Below are positions 18,245 through 26,554 of a DNA stretch of 64,000 nt, piece after piece; position 1 is the stretch's first letter, and every line of letters begins with the position of its first letter. Origin of the DNA: Chlamydia sp. (GTDB lineage: Bacteria; Chlamydiota; Chlamydiia; Chlamydiales; Chlamydiaceae); assembly GCF_017472245.1 (NCBI RefSeq), contig NZ_JAFUQR010000008.1, forward strand, positions 214,579-278,578, in the 5' to 3' direction. The position numbers and the translations under genes are program-made. The notes below the pieces were generated by a model. The model made no database searches, was not told where the DNA came from, and saw only the letters and a list, made by a program, of their open reading frames with translations.

Positions 18245-18673
18245 ATGGCAGTGAGTTTAGATTTTTTAGAAGATTTTTTCCGTCGTTCAATAGCAAATCG
18301 CAATACAGCTTTTCCGGAAGGGATTCTGGATATTTCTGATATCTTAGCACGTTCGACCCTAGATTTTAAAGCTGAAGGACTTACCGATAGCGCTGCTAAC
18401 GACTTCATCGTATCAGAATCTCCAGATAAACTCACTTTATTTAATGGAAATTTTGTAGTGTGGCTTGTTCCTGAACTAGTTAATGGGGAAGCAATTACTC
18501 GTGGTTATATCGCTGTAAATCAAGGAGAGACCTTTTCTCCTGAGCTAGCTTTTGAAGCATCTGGGAAATACAACAATTCAAGTCTAATCTTAGAGGCTTT
18601 ACGAAGGTACTTGTGTGATATTCGAGATACAGAAAAAGAGTTGAAAGCATTACTTCCCCCATCAGAAGAATAA
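18245..18673 (+). CDS. Conserved chlamydial hypothetical protein (CT550-like), 142 aa
   Basis: This is an acidic, soluble protein with mixed alpha/beta predicted pattern (LFNGNFVVWLVPELV) and no membrane segment. The start ATG 18245 has AAGGGG just upstream. That site lies in a small inverted repeat (CCCTT TGAA AAGGG), which could mask it. Its stop is only four bases from the end of the convergent rsbW gene, so no terminator fits between. Function unknown. Confidence 0.7.
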   Translation: MAVSLDFLEDFFRRSIANRNTAFPEGILDISDILARSTLDFKAEGLTDSAANDFIVSESPDKLTLFNGNFVVWLVPELVNGEAITRGYIAVNQGETFSPELAFEASGKYNNSSLILEALRRYLCDIRDTEKELKALLPPSEE

Positions 18674-18677
18674 TGTA

Positions 18678-19118
18678 TTATGAGTTTTTGGGGGCTGTAT
18701 ATAAGGTTAGTGTCACGACATTCATGTCGTTAACGCGTTCATAATCAAAGACATCCACAGAACGTTTGGCCAAAAATATCCCTAGTCCGCCAATTCTTCT
18801 TTGTTCAATTGGGAGATCTAAACGCATAATATCAGGAGAAGCTGTGATGGGATTGAAAGCTGGGCCGTGGTCTGTGATGCGAACAAAAAGAGCTTCTGAG
18901 GTTTCTGTGCAAAGGATGCGGATCCAGCCTGGAGAAGGAAGAGCTTTGTAAGCGTGGGTAATAATGTTTATCAGCAGCTCTTCGCAAGCTAATTCTAATT
19001 TCAATAGTTTTTCTTGCGGACAATTACATTGTATACCTGCTTGCTTTACAAAATCGAGCATATTGTAGAGTTCATCTAATGCTGCGGGGAAAACTTGTTC
19101 TTCTTTAGAAGAGGTCAT
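18678..19118 (-). CDS. rsbW: RsbW-type anti-sigma factor / serine kinase
   Basis: This 146-residue GHKL ATPase has an N box (ELACEELLINIITHAYK, residues about 46-62), the G1-type DHGPAFNP (about 98) and GGLGIFLAKRS (about 122), matching the RsbW/SpoIIAB family. These kinases bind sigma factors and phosphorylate RsbV antagonists. In Chlamydia, RsbW works with RsbV1, RsbV2 and RsbU in a partner-switching network. It overlaps the upstream LptE-like gene by 14 bases, so it is translationally coupled to envelope genes. Confidence 0.92.
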   Translation of the reverse strand: MTSSKEEQVFPAALDELYNMLDFVKQAGIQCNCPQEKLLKLELACEELLINIITHAYKALPSPGWIRILCTETSEALFVRITDHGPAFNPITASPDIMRLDLPIEQRRIGGLGIFLAKRSVDVFDYERVNDMNVVTLTLYTAPKNS

Positions 19119-19686
19119 AATATACCTGTTGTACGATATTTGCTGCTAATTGCGAGCATAATATACGAGAAGCGCTTTTCTTCGCTTCATTGTGCATCTC
19201 AAATTGCCCAAGAGCGAACTGATGAGCATTTGCTATACCTAAGTCAGGCTGAAAATCAAAAGTTACAGTTTCTTTTAGGCACTTTTCTACAATAACCTCT
19301 TGAGAGCGTTTATTGATAAGTTGTACTTTTGCAGACAAAGCTAAACGCCCCTCGTTCGAGACAATGAAATGTTTTGCTGTTTTTTCTCTAGGTTTCTTAG
19401 GAGTGTAGGTAAATCCTATATTTTCGTCTGTCTCATTGAAAAGAAAGACCTTAAGTAAATAACCTGCAGCTGATTCTTGTGATCGTGTTGGAAGAGACCG
19501 TTTTTCTAATTCATAAGAAAGAGCGGAAACAATATCTCCTAAAGAGTCCTCGGCTATGGGACATACATAAATACCCTCAGATATGGCAATTTTTTTTGTG
19601 TTACAAGGAGAGAGCAAAGTGTAACCGCACGATGACAAAACAAACGTACAGAAAATAAGACTAGTTAACCACGAGACTCTAAGCAT
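19105..19686 (-). CDS. LptE-like outer-membrane lipoprotein (CT548-like)
   Basis: A lipoprotein signal peptide ends in LSSC with the acylated Cys at residue 20, followed by GYTLLSP. The CGY start, the 193-residue length, an early beta strand (IYVCPIAEDSLGDIVSALSYELEKR) and a late amphipathic helix resemble LptE, the lipoprotein plug of LptD that delivers lipopolysaccharide to the outer leaflet. I rate this a fold-level guess. It lies 20 bases downstream of the TPR (BamD-like) gene and overlaps rsbW. Confidence 0.65.
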   Translation of the reverse strand: MLRVSWLTSLIFCTFVLSSCGYTLLSPCNTKKIAISEGIYVCPIAEDSLGDIVSALSYELEKRSLPTRSQESAAGYLLKVFLFNETDENIGFTYTPKKPREKTAKHFIVSNEGRLALSAKVQLINKRSQEVIVEKCLKETVTFDFQPDLGIANAHQFALGQFEMHNEAKKSASRILCSQLAANIVQQVYYDLF

Positions 19687-19706
19687 AAAATATTTTTTCT
19701 ATTCGC

Positions 19707-20663
19707 TTAACTGATTTGTTTAGAGAGTCTCTCCAAGCGCTTAGTACATTTGGAGACATAAGAGGTTTCAGGAAAGTTTTCCAAGGCCATTGAATAATAG
19801 ATCTTTGCGGAGGAGGCTTTTCGTTTTTTTTCGTAGAAGCGTCCTGTGGAATATAAGCATGAAGCATAAGCTTCGCTCATCTGGTGAATATAATGCATAA
19901 CTTCCGTGTTACTTGGATGATTGGGATGTTGTTTGCGTAAAGACGCAGCATTCACCCGAGCGTCTTGAAGGTATTGCTCATTGTAAGGTTCCTGTAAAGC
20001 TTGCAAACAATAGATCTTTGCAATGAGAGTGAATGCCTCCGGAGAGAGGGGGTGGGAGGGAAACTGCAAAGAGACCTTTTTTAAAGTTTTAATCGCCTCG
20101 CCATATTCCTTTCGATTAAGCAAAAGGGCTCCCTTTGCGTAGAGCGCAGATGCTTTGAGTGCTGTATCCGAAGACGCCGTAACAATTTCATCAAAAATTC
20201 TGAGAGCATCAGCCTCTGCGTTGAGTAGTTTAGGAAAACCTTCGAGGGGGACTACATTTTTACGCTTCCCGTTAGCGAAGCTTTGTGCGATAGAGTACTT
20301 AACAGCGAACAACTGTTCGGAGTACTCTGTACCAGCGAGCTCTTGATATCGTGTTAATGCTTTATCTGCTAAATCAGGGTGTCCCAGCTCAAAATAACAA
20401 AGCCCTGTAAGAAATTGCGCCTTAGGAAGCAGAGCATGCTCCGGAAAATGATGGGTTATCATCCCGAAACAAAGGAGAGCTTGTTTAAATTTCTTATCCT
20501 TGAAATAGTTATTCCCTGTCTCGAAATATAGCTCCGGAGAGTGTTTTGGAGTATATTTTTTTGGGGCCATAATGCCGAGGAATGGTTCAAAAGAAGGCAC
20601 TCGTGCATGGCAACCGCATGGCAATAGAAAAAACAAGCAAAGTGCTTTTAGAATGACTTTCAT
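19707..20663 (-). CDS. BamD-like TPR lipoprotein/periplasmic protein (CT547-like)
   Basis: Beginning at ATG 20663, it has a signal peptide (MKVILKALCLFFLLPCGC, then HARVP). Several tetratricopeptide repeats follow: YFETGNNYFKDKKFKQALL, PKAQFLTGLCYFELGHPDLA and AKGALLLNRKEYGEAIKTL. Size (318 aa) and layout resemble BamD/ComL, a component of outer-membrane protein assembly. The Cys at 16 or 18 lacks a perfect lipobox. A longer ATG start at 20774 would run over the promoter of the divergent gene and hide the signal peptide, so it is not used. The gene heads the minus-strand group with the LptE-like gene and rsbW. Confidence 0.78.
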   Translation of the reverse strand: MKVILKALCLFFLLPCGCHARVPSFEPFLGIMAPKKYTPKHSPELYFETGNNYFKDKKFKQALLCFGMITHHFPEHALLPKAQFLTGLCYFELGHPDLADKALTRYQELAGTEYSEQLFAVKYSIAQSFANGKRKNVVPLEGFPKLLNAEADALRIFDEIVTASSDTALKASALYAKGALLLNRKEYGEAIKTLKKVSLQFPSHPLSPEAFTLIAKIYCLQALQEPYNEQYLQDARVNAASLRKQHPNHPSNTEVMHYIHQMSEAYASCLYSTGRFYEKKRKASSAKIYYSMALENFPETSYVSKCTKRLERLSKQIS

Positions 20664-20767
20664 AGCTAGGCGAATAGATAACGGCAACAAAGCGTCATCA
20701 TAAAAAAGGAAAAGAGAATTTGTCAAATCTCTTATAGCTTTTGTTTTAGAAAAAACAAAAAAATTAT

Positions 20768-20796
20768 TTGGCATCGCTGTTTTTATTTATTAAAAT
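20768..20796 (+). promoter_or_regulatory. Strong sigma-66-type promoter for the CT546-like gene
   Basis: TTGGCA (20768-20773), a 17-base AT-rich spacer and TAAAAT (20791-20796). The start site would fall near 20803, only about 12 bases before ATG 20815, giving a very short leader with the AAGG site almost at the 5' end. Confidence 0.6.
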
Positions 20797-20814
20797 AAAC
20801 AAAAAGGTTTGTTT

Positions 20815-21684
20815 ATGAAGAAAATTGTTTTTATTGCAGCGATTTTTAGTTCTGTTGTCTTTTGGGAAAAGATTCCTTATTCACATAGTATCAAACAATT
20901 CGCTGTAGATTATGGGATCGAGCTATTTGAGAAAAGCTCTCAGTTGGTACGTAAAATTTCCGGGAACGAACGTCTATGTGTATTCGAACGACGAGTATCT
21001 GAAGAACAGGTATTGGCAATGTTTGCAAAAGACAAGGCTTCCGCAGAATTGTTATTTGTGCCGCATATTCTCTTGCGAGTTCGAGTTGCGGGAGAGGAAG
21101 ACAAACGTATAGGAAGTCACGAAGGGGCTTTGCTGTGGAGTTTGTCGAATGGAGAGATGGTATTGAATACCGGATCTTGGGCTTACTCCAAAGGGTTTAG
21201 AGAGTGTTTGATGTTAAAAGCTGGGAAACAAGATGTACAACTGATGCAGGTATTAGCTGGTATGGGAGGATCTGCATCGAAAGAAGTTCTCTCTCAAGCA
21301 TTATCTATGCGGAATGTTCGTGCTGATAGAGTGATTCGCGCGTGTCAGAAGAAGAAATTAATATTTAGCCATGACAATCTAATTTATAGCCACTTTCAAC
21401 AACCTCAGCCTATCAAAGGATGTATGACGGTCTTTCACTCTTCTCCTGTTTGGTTAGCTAAACCTAAAGGAGCTACAGTGTGTTCCGTTGTGTATCCAGA
21501 GGATCGTATTCAAAATTTGGTAGAGATGATATTTGGAGACAATTTCTTTATTTTAAGTTCCGAAAATATTCACGTTCCTGTCTATAAAGTATCTATCGCA
21601 GCTTCAGATAGCAGTGTTCGTGTTGAATATATCAATGCTATCACAGGAAAACCTTTCGAGTTTATCCCTTCCCATCGCAAATAG
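20815..21684 (+). CDS. Exported/outer-membrane-associated protein (CT546-like), 289 aa
   Basis: The start ATG 20815 has AAGG at spacing 8; a TTG at 20809 is not needed. The N-terminus KKIVFIAAIFSSVVFW is a signal peptide or signal anchor. The rest is mixed alpha/beta without a clear barrel or repeat; a conserved-looking stretch is GSHEGALLWSLSNGEMVL. The C. trachomatis annotation I recall calls it a predicted outer-membrane protein, which the sequence itself does not prove. It is a single gene with its own promoter and downstream hairpin. Confidence 0.7.
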   Translation: MKKIVFIAAIFSSVVFWEKIPYSHSIKQFAVDYGIELFEKSSQLVRKISGNERLCVFERRVSEEQVLAMFAKDKASAELLFVPHILLRVRVAGEEDKRIGSHEGALLWSLSNGEMVLNTGSWAYSKGFRECLMLKAGKQDVQLMQVLAGMGGSASKEVLSQALSMRNVRADRVIRACQKKKLIFSHDNLIYSHFQQPQPIKGCMTVFHSSPVWLAKPKGATVCSVVYPEDRIQNLVEMIFGDNFFILSSENIHVPVYKVSIAASDSSVRVEYINAITGKPFEFIPSHRK

Positions 21685-21747
21685 TGCTTCTTTTTCTATC
21701 GACATCTCCCCTTACTTAGCCTTTCTTTTTTCCATTTCCTTTCAAGA

Positions 21748-21774
21748 AGAGGGAGGACATCTTCCGCCCTCTTT
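21748..21774 (+). terminator. Terminator hairpin between the convergent CT546-like gene and upp
   Basis: AAGAGGG / CCCTCTT arms with additional partial pairing (GGA / TCC) inside, followed by TTTCTATTAAAATTTTT. It lies in the gap between two convergent genes and may serve both. Confidence 0.6.
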
Positions 21775-21795
21775 CTATTAAAATTTTTCGGCAGA

Positions 21796-22707
21796 TTAAG
21801 AAGAATGTTCTGTTCCACAGAAACGATCACCGGCATCACCTAATCCGGGAAGAATATAGGCGAGCTCATTTAATTTTTCATCAAGAGCTGCTACGTAAAT
21901 AGTTACATCTGGATGATCTTTTTGAATTCGCTCAATACCTTCTGGAACAGCTAAAACGTTGATTAAGGTAATGTTTTTAGCTCCATGCTCTTTTACCAAT
22001 TGAATGGTTGCAGATGCAGATCCTCCAGTAGCCAACATAGGATCAACGATAAATACGCGGCATTTTGTAATATCTTTAGGAAGTTTACAGCAGTAAGGGG
22101 TAGGCTGGAATGTGACATGATCGCGGCTCATACCAATATGTCCCACTTTAGCTGTAGGGACAAGTGAGAGGAATCCATCAACCATCCCCAGACCTGCACG
22201 CAACACAGGTACAACAACAACTTTAGGGCCTGTGAGATGAGGGCATTTAGATTCAATTAACGGTGTTTCAATAGCAATATTTTCAAGGGGGAGATCTCGA
22301 GTTGCTTCATAGCAAATCCCTAAGGAAATTTCTTTCAGACACTCTCGAAATATTTTAGATTTAGTATGTTTATTTCGAAGAAGAGAGACTTTGTGTTGTA
22401 TCAAGGGATGATTCAATATGTAGACTGAGGCCAAGGGTTTGGATGCATCTAGAGAATCTTGTGAATCTGAGAGAACATAGCGTGTAAGAGTATTAGAGGG
22501 AAGGGATGACGATATCAATTCTTGAGAACACAATTTCAGATGTCTGCGAGATTTTCCACATAAGTGGTGCTTTGAGTGTGGAATGACTTCTGAAGAATGT
22601 TTTAAATGAGCCTTCTCTGGAAGGACAGAATGAACACCAGATCCTTGAGCAAAACGGGAAGAAGCAGTACATAAGATCAGACTTATAGTAAGGAGAAAGT
22701 TTTTCAT
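21796..22707 (-). CDS. upp: Uracil phosphoribosyltransferase with signal peptide and N-terminal extension
   Basis: Residues about 90-303 are a complete uracil phosphoribosyltransferase: LRAGLGMVDG, the PRPP-binding DPMLATGGSA (about residue 222) and the C-terminal uracil-binding PGLGDAGDRFCGT. It makes UMP from uracil and PRPP. The family is normally about 208 residues; this one has 303. The extra N-terminus starts with a signal peptide (MKNFLLTISLILCTA) and continues as a His/Ser/Lys-rich linker. No Met occurs between residue 1 and about residue 170, and the promoter at 22749-22777 places the transcript start before ATG 22707, so the extension should be made. I recall no such gene between dnaE and CT546 in C. 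trachomatis. Confidence 0.93.
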   Translation of the reverse strand: MKNFLLTISLILCTASSRFAQGSGVHSVLPEKAHLKHSSEVIPHSKHHLCGKSRRHLKLCSQELISSSLPSNTLTRYVLSDSQDSLDASKPLASVYILNHPLIQHKVSLLRNKHTKSKIFRECLKEISLGICYEATRDLPLENIAIETPLIESKCPHLTGPKVVVVPVLRAGLGMVDGFLSLVPTAKVGHIGMSRDHVTFQPTPYCCKLPKDITKCRVFIVDPMLATGGSASATIQLVKEHGAKNITLINVLAVPEGIERIQKDHPDVTIYVAALDEKLNELAYILPGLGDAGDRFCGTEHSS

Positions 22708-22748
22708 TTTTTTGTGTGCTTGGTACCGAAAAGAATAATTTCTCCAAG

Positions 22749-22777
22749 ATAGTAAAGAATTTTTTTAAGCGTGTCAA
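22749..22777 (-). promoter_or_regulatory. Near-perfect sigma-66/sigma-70 promoter for upp
   Basis: On the minus strand TTGACA (22777-22772), a 17-base AT-rich spacer and TACTAT (22754-22749). The transcript would start near 22742, about 35 bases before ATG 22707. This is the best consensus match I found in the window. Confidence 0.75.
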
Positions 22778-22800
22778 TATTTGACGTACTGAGTTTATTG

Positions 22801-22818
22801 AGAAGTGTTTACACTTCT
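22801..22818 (-). terminator. Hairpin after dnaE, possible terminator
   Basis: AGAAGTG / CACTTCT arms (7 bp, 4-base loop) lie just past the dnaE stop and upstream of the upp promoter. No T tract follows on the minus strand, so termination here is uncertain. Confidence 0.4.
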
Positions 22819-22833
22819 TCTTACTTGTTATGC

Positions 22834-25800
22834 CTAAGTTGCCAAGACTCGAGCAGGGATATCTGTTGCTGCGATTTCCTGGAGAAGAGAAGAGATGTCT
22901 TCTGCTACGAAAAAGTCTGTATCCGGGGAGATCGAAGCGAAACGGTGATTATCTTTTGTGAAGACCAAAGAGAGGGAACGAGATCCGGAGTATTTACGTA
23001 TGAGTCCTTTTAGAATAAACAGGTGACTGTGGCGGAGCTTATTTAGGTCTAAAGAAATAGTTACTGTAGGGAGCTCTTTCGTTTCTACTTTTTTTACCAT
23101 TGTCTGTGATTGACCTCCGGCTAATTTTTTTGCTGAAGAGTATATTTTTTGACTTTTGAGTCTATCATAAACTTCATCACACTCTGCTATTACAGCATCG
23201 TTGACAGTGGATAAATCCCTCATCCATCGACAGGAAAGGCGGAGAGAATCGCCGCGTCGATCTATTGTTAGAATAGCATAGATAAGACGATCTTCTTCTA
23301 GTAAGTCTTGGTGCTCCGCATACATATCGGACCAGATAGGAAGTTCGTAAGAATCTATCTCATCACTAACTTGCAAGAGTGCGAATTTTTTCTGTTCTCC
23401 GGCGGAAATTTTTGTTGTGACTTTATCAATTAAAAAGATCGTGCGAACAACAGCTCCATGAGGAAGCCCTTCAAAATCCCTTGCTTGAACTACAGATAAC
23501 AATGGCAGCATGTGTCTAATTGTATCCATAGGATGAGCTGTTAAATAGACTCCAAGTAGCTCTTTTTCTCGTTTTAGTAATTCTTTAGGAGAACGGCAAA
23601 TAATATTTTCAGGAGAGATTGTTGTCTCTACAGGATCTTTAGCCATACTATCGAGAGAGAAGAAGGTCAGTACTCCTGTTGCTGCTTCTTTTTTCTCTTT
23701 AGAGAAGGTATCATAAAGATTATTCAGAATAGCTATAGCTAAGTCTTTGTTGGGTTCGAAACGATCAAAGCTTCCTGCGTCAGCTAGGTTTTCTAACTGT
23801 TTTTTAGATACTTTCTTAAAATCTGCTCGTCGAACGAAATCTTGTAAGCTCTTATAAAGACCATTTCTTTCTCGTTCTTCAACGATGCTATCAACGATGC
23901 TCATTCCCACGCCTTTAATGGCTCCTAAAGAAAATCGGATACCGTCTTGCGTGGCTTCAAAATCTTGGCCGGATTCGTTAATATCTGGAGGCAACACAGG
24001 AATGTTCATGCTGTGCGCTTCTTGAATTAGTTTTCCAACCTTTACAATATCATCGTAATCGCAAGTAAGAAGAGCAGCAAGCCATTCTTTAGGGTAATTT
24101 GCTTTAAGATAGGCAGTTGTGTAGGTTATGAGTCCATAGGCTGCAGCATGAGATTTGTTAAATCCATAGGAGGCGAATTTCTCCATTTTGTCAAAAATTG
24201 TTGTAGCTACAGTAGGATCGATACCGTTAGCAGCTGCTCGTGAGCAAAACTTTTCTCGCTCCTTAATCATTTGTTCGTGGTCTTTTTTCCCCATGGCTCG
24301 ACGTAAAACATCCCCTTCCCCCAAAGAGTATCGTGCCAACGAACCTGCGATTTGCATGACTTGTTCTTGATAAACCATGATCCCAAAAGTTTCTTTCAGG
24401 ATTGGCTCCATCAAAGGGTGGTCATATTCAATATTTTCTTTCCCGTGTTTTCTACTAATGAATGATGGAATCATATCCATCGGTCCAGGGCGATAAAGTG
24501 CTCCAATAGCGATAATTTCTTCAAAAGCATCGGGGCGTAAATTTTTAGCTAGGTCTTGCATCCCTCGAGACTCCATTTGGAAGATCCCCATAGTTTTTCC
24601 TTGATGAAGTAAGGAAAAGGTATTTCGATCATCTAGAGGGAGGGTTGAAGCTTGTAGTAAAATTCCTGTTTTTTTGTGGATAGCTTGGGTTGCAATGTGA
24701 ATGCCGGTTAAAGTTTTTAGGCCTAAAAAATCCACTTTGAGCATTCCAACGCTTTCAACAGGCTTCATGGAATATTGGGTGGAGATCATCGAAGAATCTT
24801 TAGGAACGCAAATGGGAATATGATTCGTTAAAGGATCTCCGCAAATAATTACTCCTGCTGCGTGTACTCCGGTATTGCGAATGGAGCCTTCTAGTTTTTT
24901 GGCCATGTCAATAACTTCTGCAGCTTCAGTGTCATCTACATATAGTTGCCTTAATTCAGGATCAGTTTCTAAAGAAGAAGAAATGGTGGCATTAAGTTCT
25001 GGGATTCGCTTAGCTATGAAGTTTACCTTAGATAGGGGAGTATCCAGAGTCCTACCGACGTCCTTAATAGCCATTTTGGCTTTCATTGTACCAAATGTGA
25101 TGATCTGGGCTACATTATCTTTCCCATGACGTTCTATGGCATAATTGATTACCTGTTCTCTTCCGACCATACAGATGTCGATATCAATATCTGGGTAAGA
25201 TATACGCTCTGGGTTAATGAAACGCTCAAAGAAGAGATCAAAGCGAATGGGTTCAATTTCCGTAATTCCCAGGAGAAAAAGCATGACAGACCCGGCTCCG
25301 GAGCCTCTTCCTGGGCCAACAGGAATTCCATGATCTTTCGCCCAATTAATAATATCCCAAACGATGAGCAAATAATCGCACATTCCTTTAGATATGATAA
25401 TCGTTGATTCTAAATGGAGTCGTTCCTTTACAACAGAGAGGGGATCCTTGTCAGGGAATTTTTTTGCGATATGAGATAGAACTTCAGGAGTATATTTAGT
25501 CTTTAAACCTTCTTCGCAAAGCTTTTCTAAGAAAGCTGATGATGCCTTATAACGCTCTTCTTCAGAATAAGATCCTTTTTTTTGTAAATCTTCTGGGACG
25601 TAAATGGGATAATGTTTAGTGGTGAAATCAAGTTCTAAATTGCAGTGCTCAGCGACAATAAGAGTATTAGAGATAGTTTCTGGGTGATCTGCAAATAGTG
25701 CAGACATCTCTTGCGGAGATTTAAAATAAAATTCTCTACTAGGGTAGGTCTTTCTTTTGGGATTAGGGACATAAGTATTCTGTTTTGCTGTTCGAACAGG

Positions 25801-26541
25801 CTCTCTGGACTGAACATTTAATAAAATTTCGTGGGCAAGCCAATCATCGGGATTTAAATAATGGATATCATTAGTAGCAACAGGGCGAATACCAAGACGC
25901 TTAGAAACAGCTAAAACGGCTTCTTTAACTTTTAATTGTTTTTCAACAAATTGATAATAGTTTTGTTTTAGCCACTCCTCTTCAAAAAGCGCGATTTTTG
26001 CTTCTGAAGATTGATGAAGTTGCACTTCGCTGAAAAAATCTTCTTGAAAGAGATCCTGATACCACAACAAGTCTTTCTCTAAAGCTTCTTCAGATTCTAA
26101 AGCAGCTTGAGCTACTGACCCAGATAAACAAGCAGATAAACAGATTAACCCTTTCGCGTATTGACTTAACAATTCTCTATCTATACGAGGGAAATAGTAA
26201 AACCCTTCAGTATAAGCAAGAGAGGAGAGACGACAGAGGTTGCGATAACCTTCTTCATTCTTACAAAGAAGGATAAGGTGGTTTGCTACGCGACTCTTGC
26301 GCTCTTTTTTTTTATCGAACCGGGAACCTGGTGCAACATACAACTCACACCCAATGATAGGTTTAATTCCATGTTGCTTACAGGTTTTGTAGAAATCAAC
26401 TGCACCAAACAAATTCCCGTGGTCTGTAAGAGCGAGCGCGGGAATTTGGTATTCCACTGCTTTAGCAACAAACTTTTTAATTGAGCATGTTGCATCCAGA
26501 ATGGAGTACTGAGAGTGACAATGTAAAGGTATCCAGGTCAA
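22834..26541 (-). CDS. dnaE: DNA polymerase III alpha subunit
   Basis: This 1235-residue replicative polymerase has an N-terminal PHP domain (LHCHSQYSILDA, ALTDHGNLFG), the PolIII catalytic core with YPDIDIDIC near residue 450, GVHAAGVIIC, and YGFNKSHAAAYG, followed by helix-hairpin-helix and OB-fold regions. Size and order match the DnaE1 type. The frame has no ATG before the conserved start; TTG 26541 (MTWIPLHCH) is the best initiator, with an in-frame stop 12 bases upstream. It follows uhpC by 13 bases, so it may be translated from the same message. Confidence 0.96.
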   Translation of the reverse strand: MTWIPLHCHSQYSILDATCSIKKFVAKAVEYQIPALALTDHGNLFGAVDFYKTCKQHGIKPIIGCELYVAPGSRFDKKKERKSRVANHLILLCKNEEGYRNLCRLSSLAYTEGFYYFPRIDRELLSQYAKGLICLSACLSGSVAQAALESEEALEKDLLWYQDLFQEDFFSEVQLHQSSEAKIALFEEEWLKQNYYQFVEKQLKVKEAVLAVSKRLGIRPVATNDIHYLNPDDWLAHEILLNVQSREPVRTAKQNTYVPNPKRKTYPSREFYFKSPQEMSALFADHPETISNTLIVAEHCNLELDFTTKHYPIYVPEDLQKKGSYSEEERYKASSAFLEKLCEEGLKTKYTPEVLSHIAKKFPDKDPLSVVKERLHLESTIIISKGMCDYLLIVWDIINWAKDHGIPVGPGRGSGAGSVMLFLLGITEIEPIRFDLFFERFINPERISYPDIDIDICMVGREQVINYAIERHGKDNVAQIITFGTMKAKMAIKDVGRTLDTPLSKVNFIAKRIPELNATISSSLETDPELRQLYVDDTEAAEVIDMAKKLEGSIRNTGVHAAGVIICGDPLTNHIPICVPKDSSMISTQYSMKPVESVGMLKVDFLGLKTLTGIHIATQAIHKKTGILLQASTLPLDDRNTFSLLHQGKTMGIFQMESRGMQDLAKNLRPDAFEEIIAIGALYRPGPMDMIPSFISRKHGKENIEYDHPLMEPILKETFGIMVYQEQVMQIAGSLARYSLGEGDVLRRAMGKKDHEQMIKEREKFCSRAAANGIDPTVATTIFDKMEKFASYGFNKSHAAAYGLITYTTAYLKANYPKEWLAALLTCDYDDIVKVGKLIQEAHSMNIPVLPPDINESGQDFEATQDGIRFSLGAIKGVGMSIVDSIVEERERNGLYKSLQDFVRRADFKKVSKKQLENLADAGSFDRFEPNKDLAIAILNNLYDTFSKEKKEAATGVLTFFSLDSMAKDPVETTISPENIICRSPKELLKREKELLGVYLTAHPMDTIRHMLPLLSVVQARDFEGLPHGAVVRTIFLIDKVTTKISAGEQKKFALLQVSDEIDSYELPIWSDMYAEHQDLLEEDRLIYAILTIDRRGDSLRLSCRWMRDLSTVNDAVIAECDEVYDRLKSQKIYSSAKKLAGGQSQTMVKKVETKELPTVTISLDLNKLRHSHLFILKGLIRKYSGSRSLSLVFTKDNHRFASISPDTDFFVAEDISSLLQEIAATDIPARVLAT

Positions 26542-26554
26542 AACAATTCTTCAC

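Noticed and set aside
20664..20774. Longer ATG start of the CT547-like gene
   Set aside because: It would hide the signal peptide and overlap the divergent CT546 promoter.
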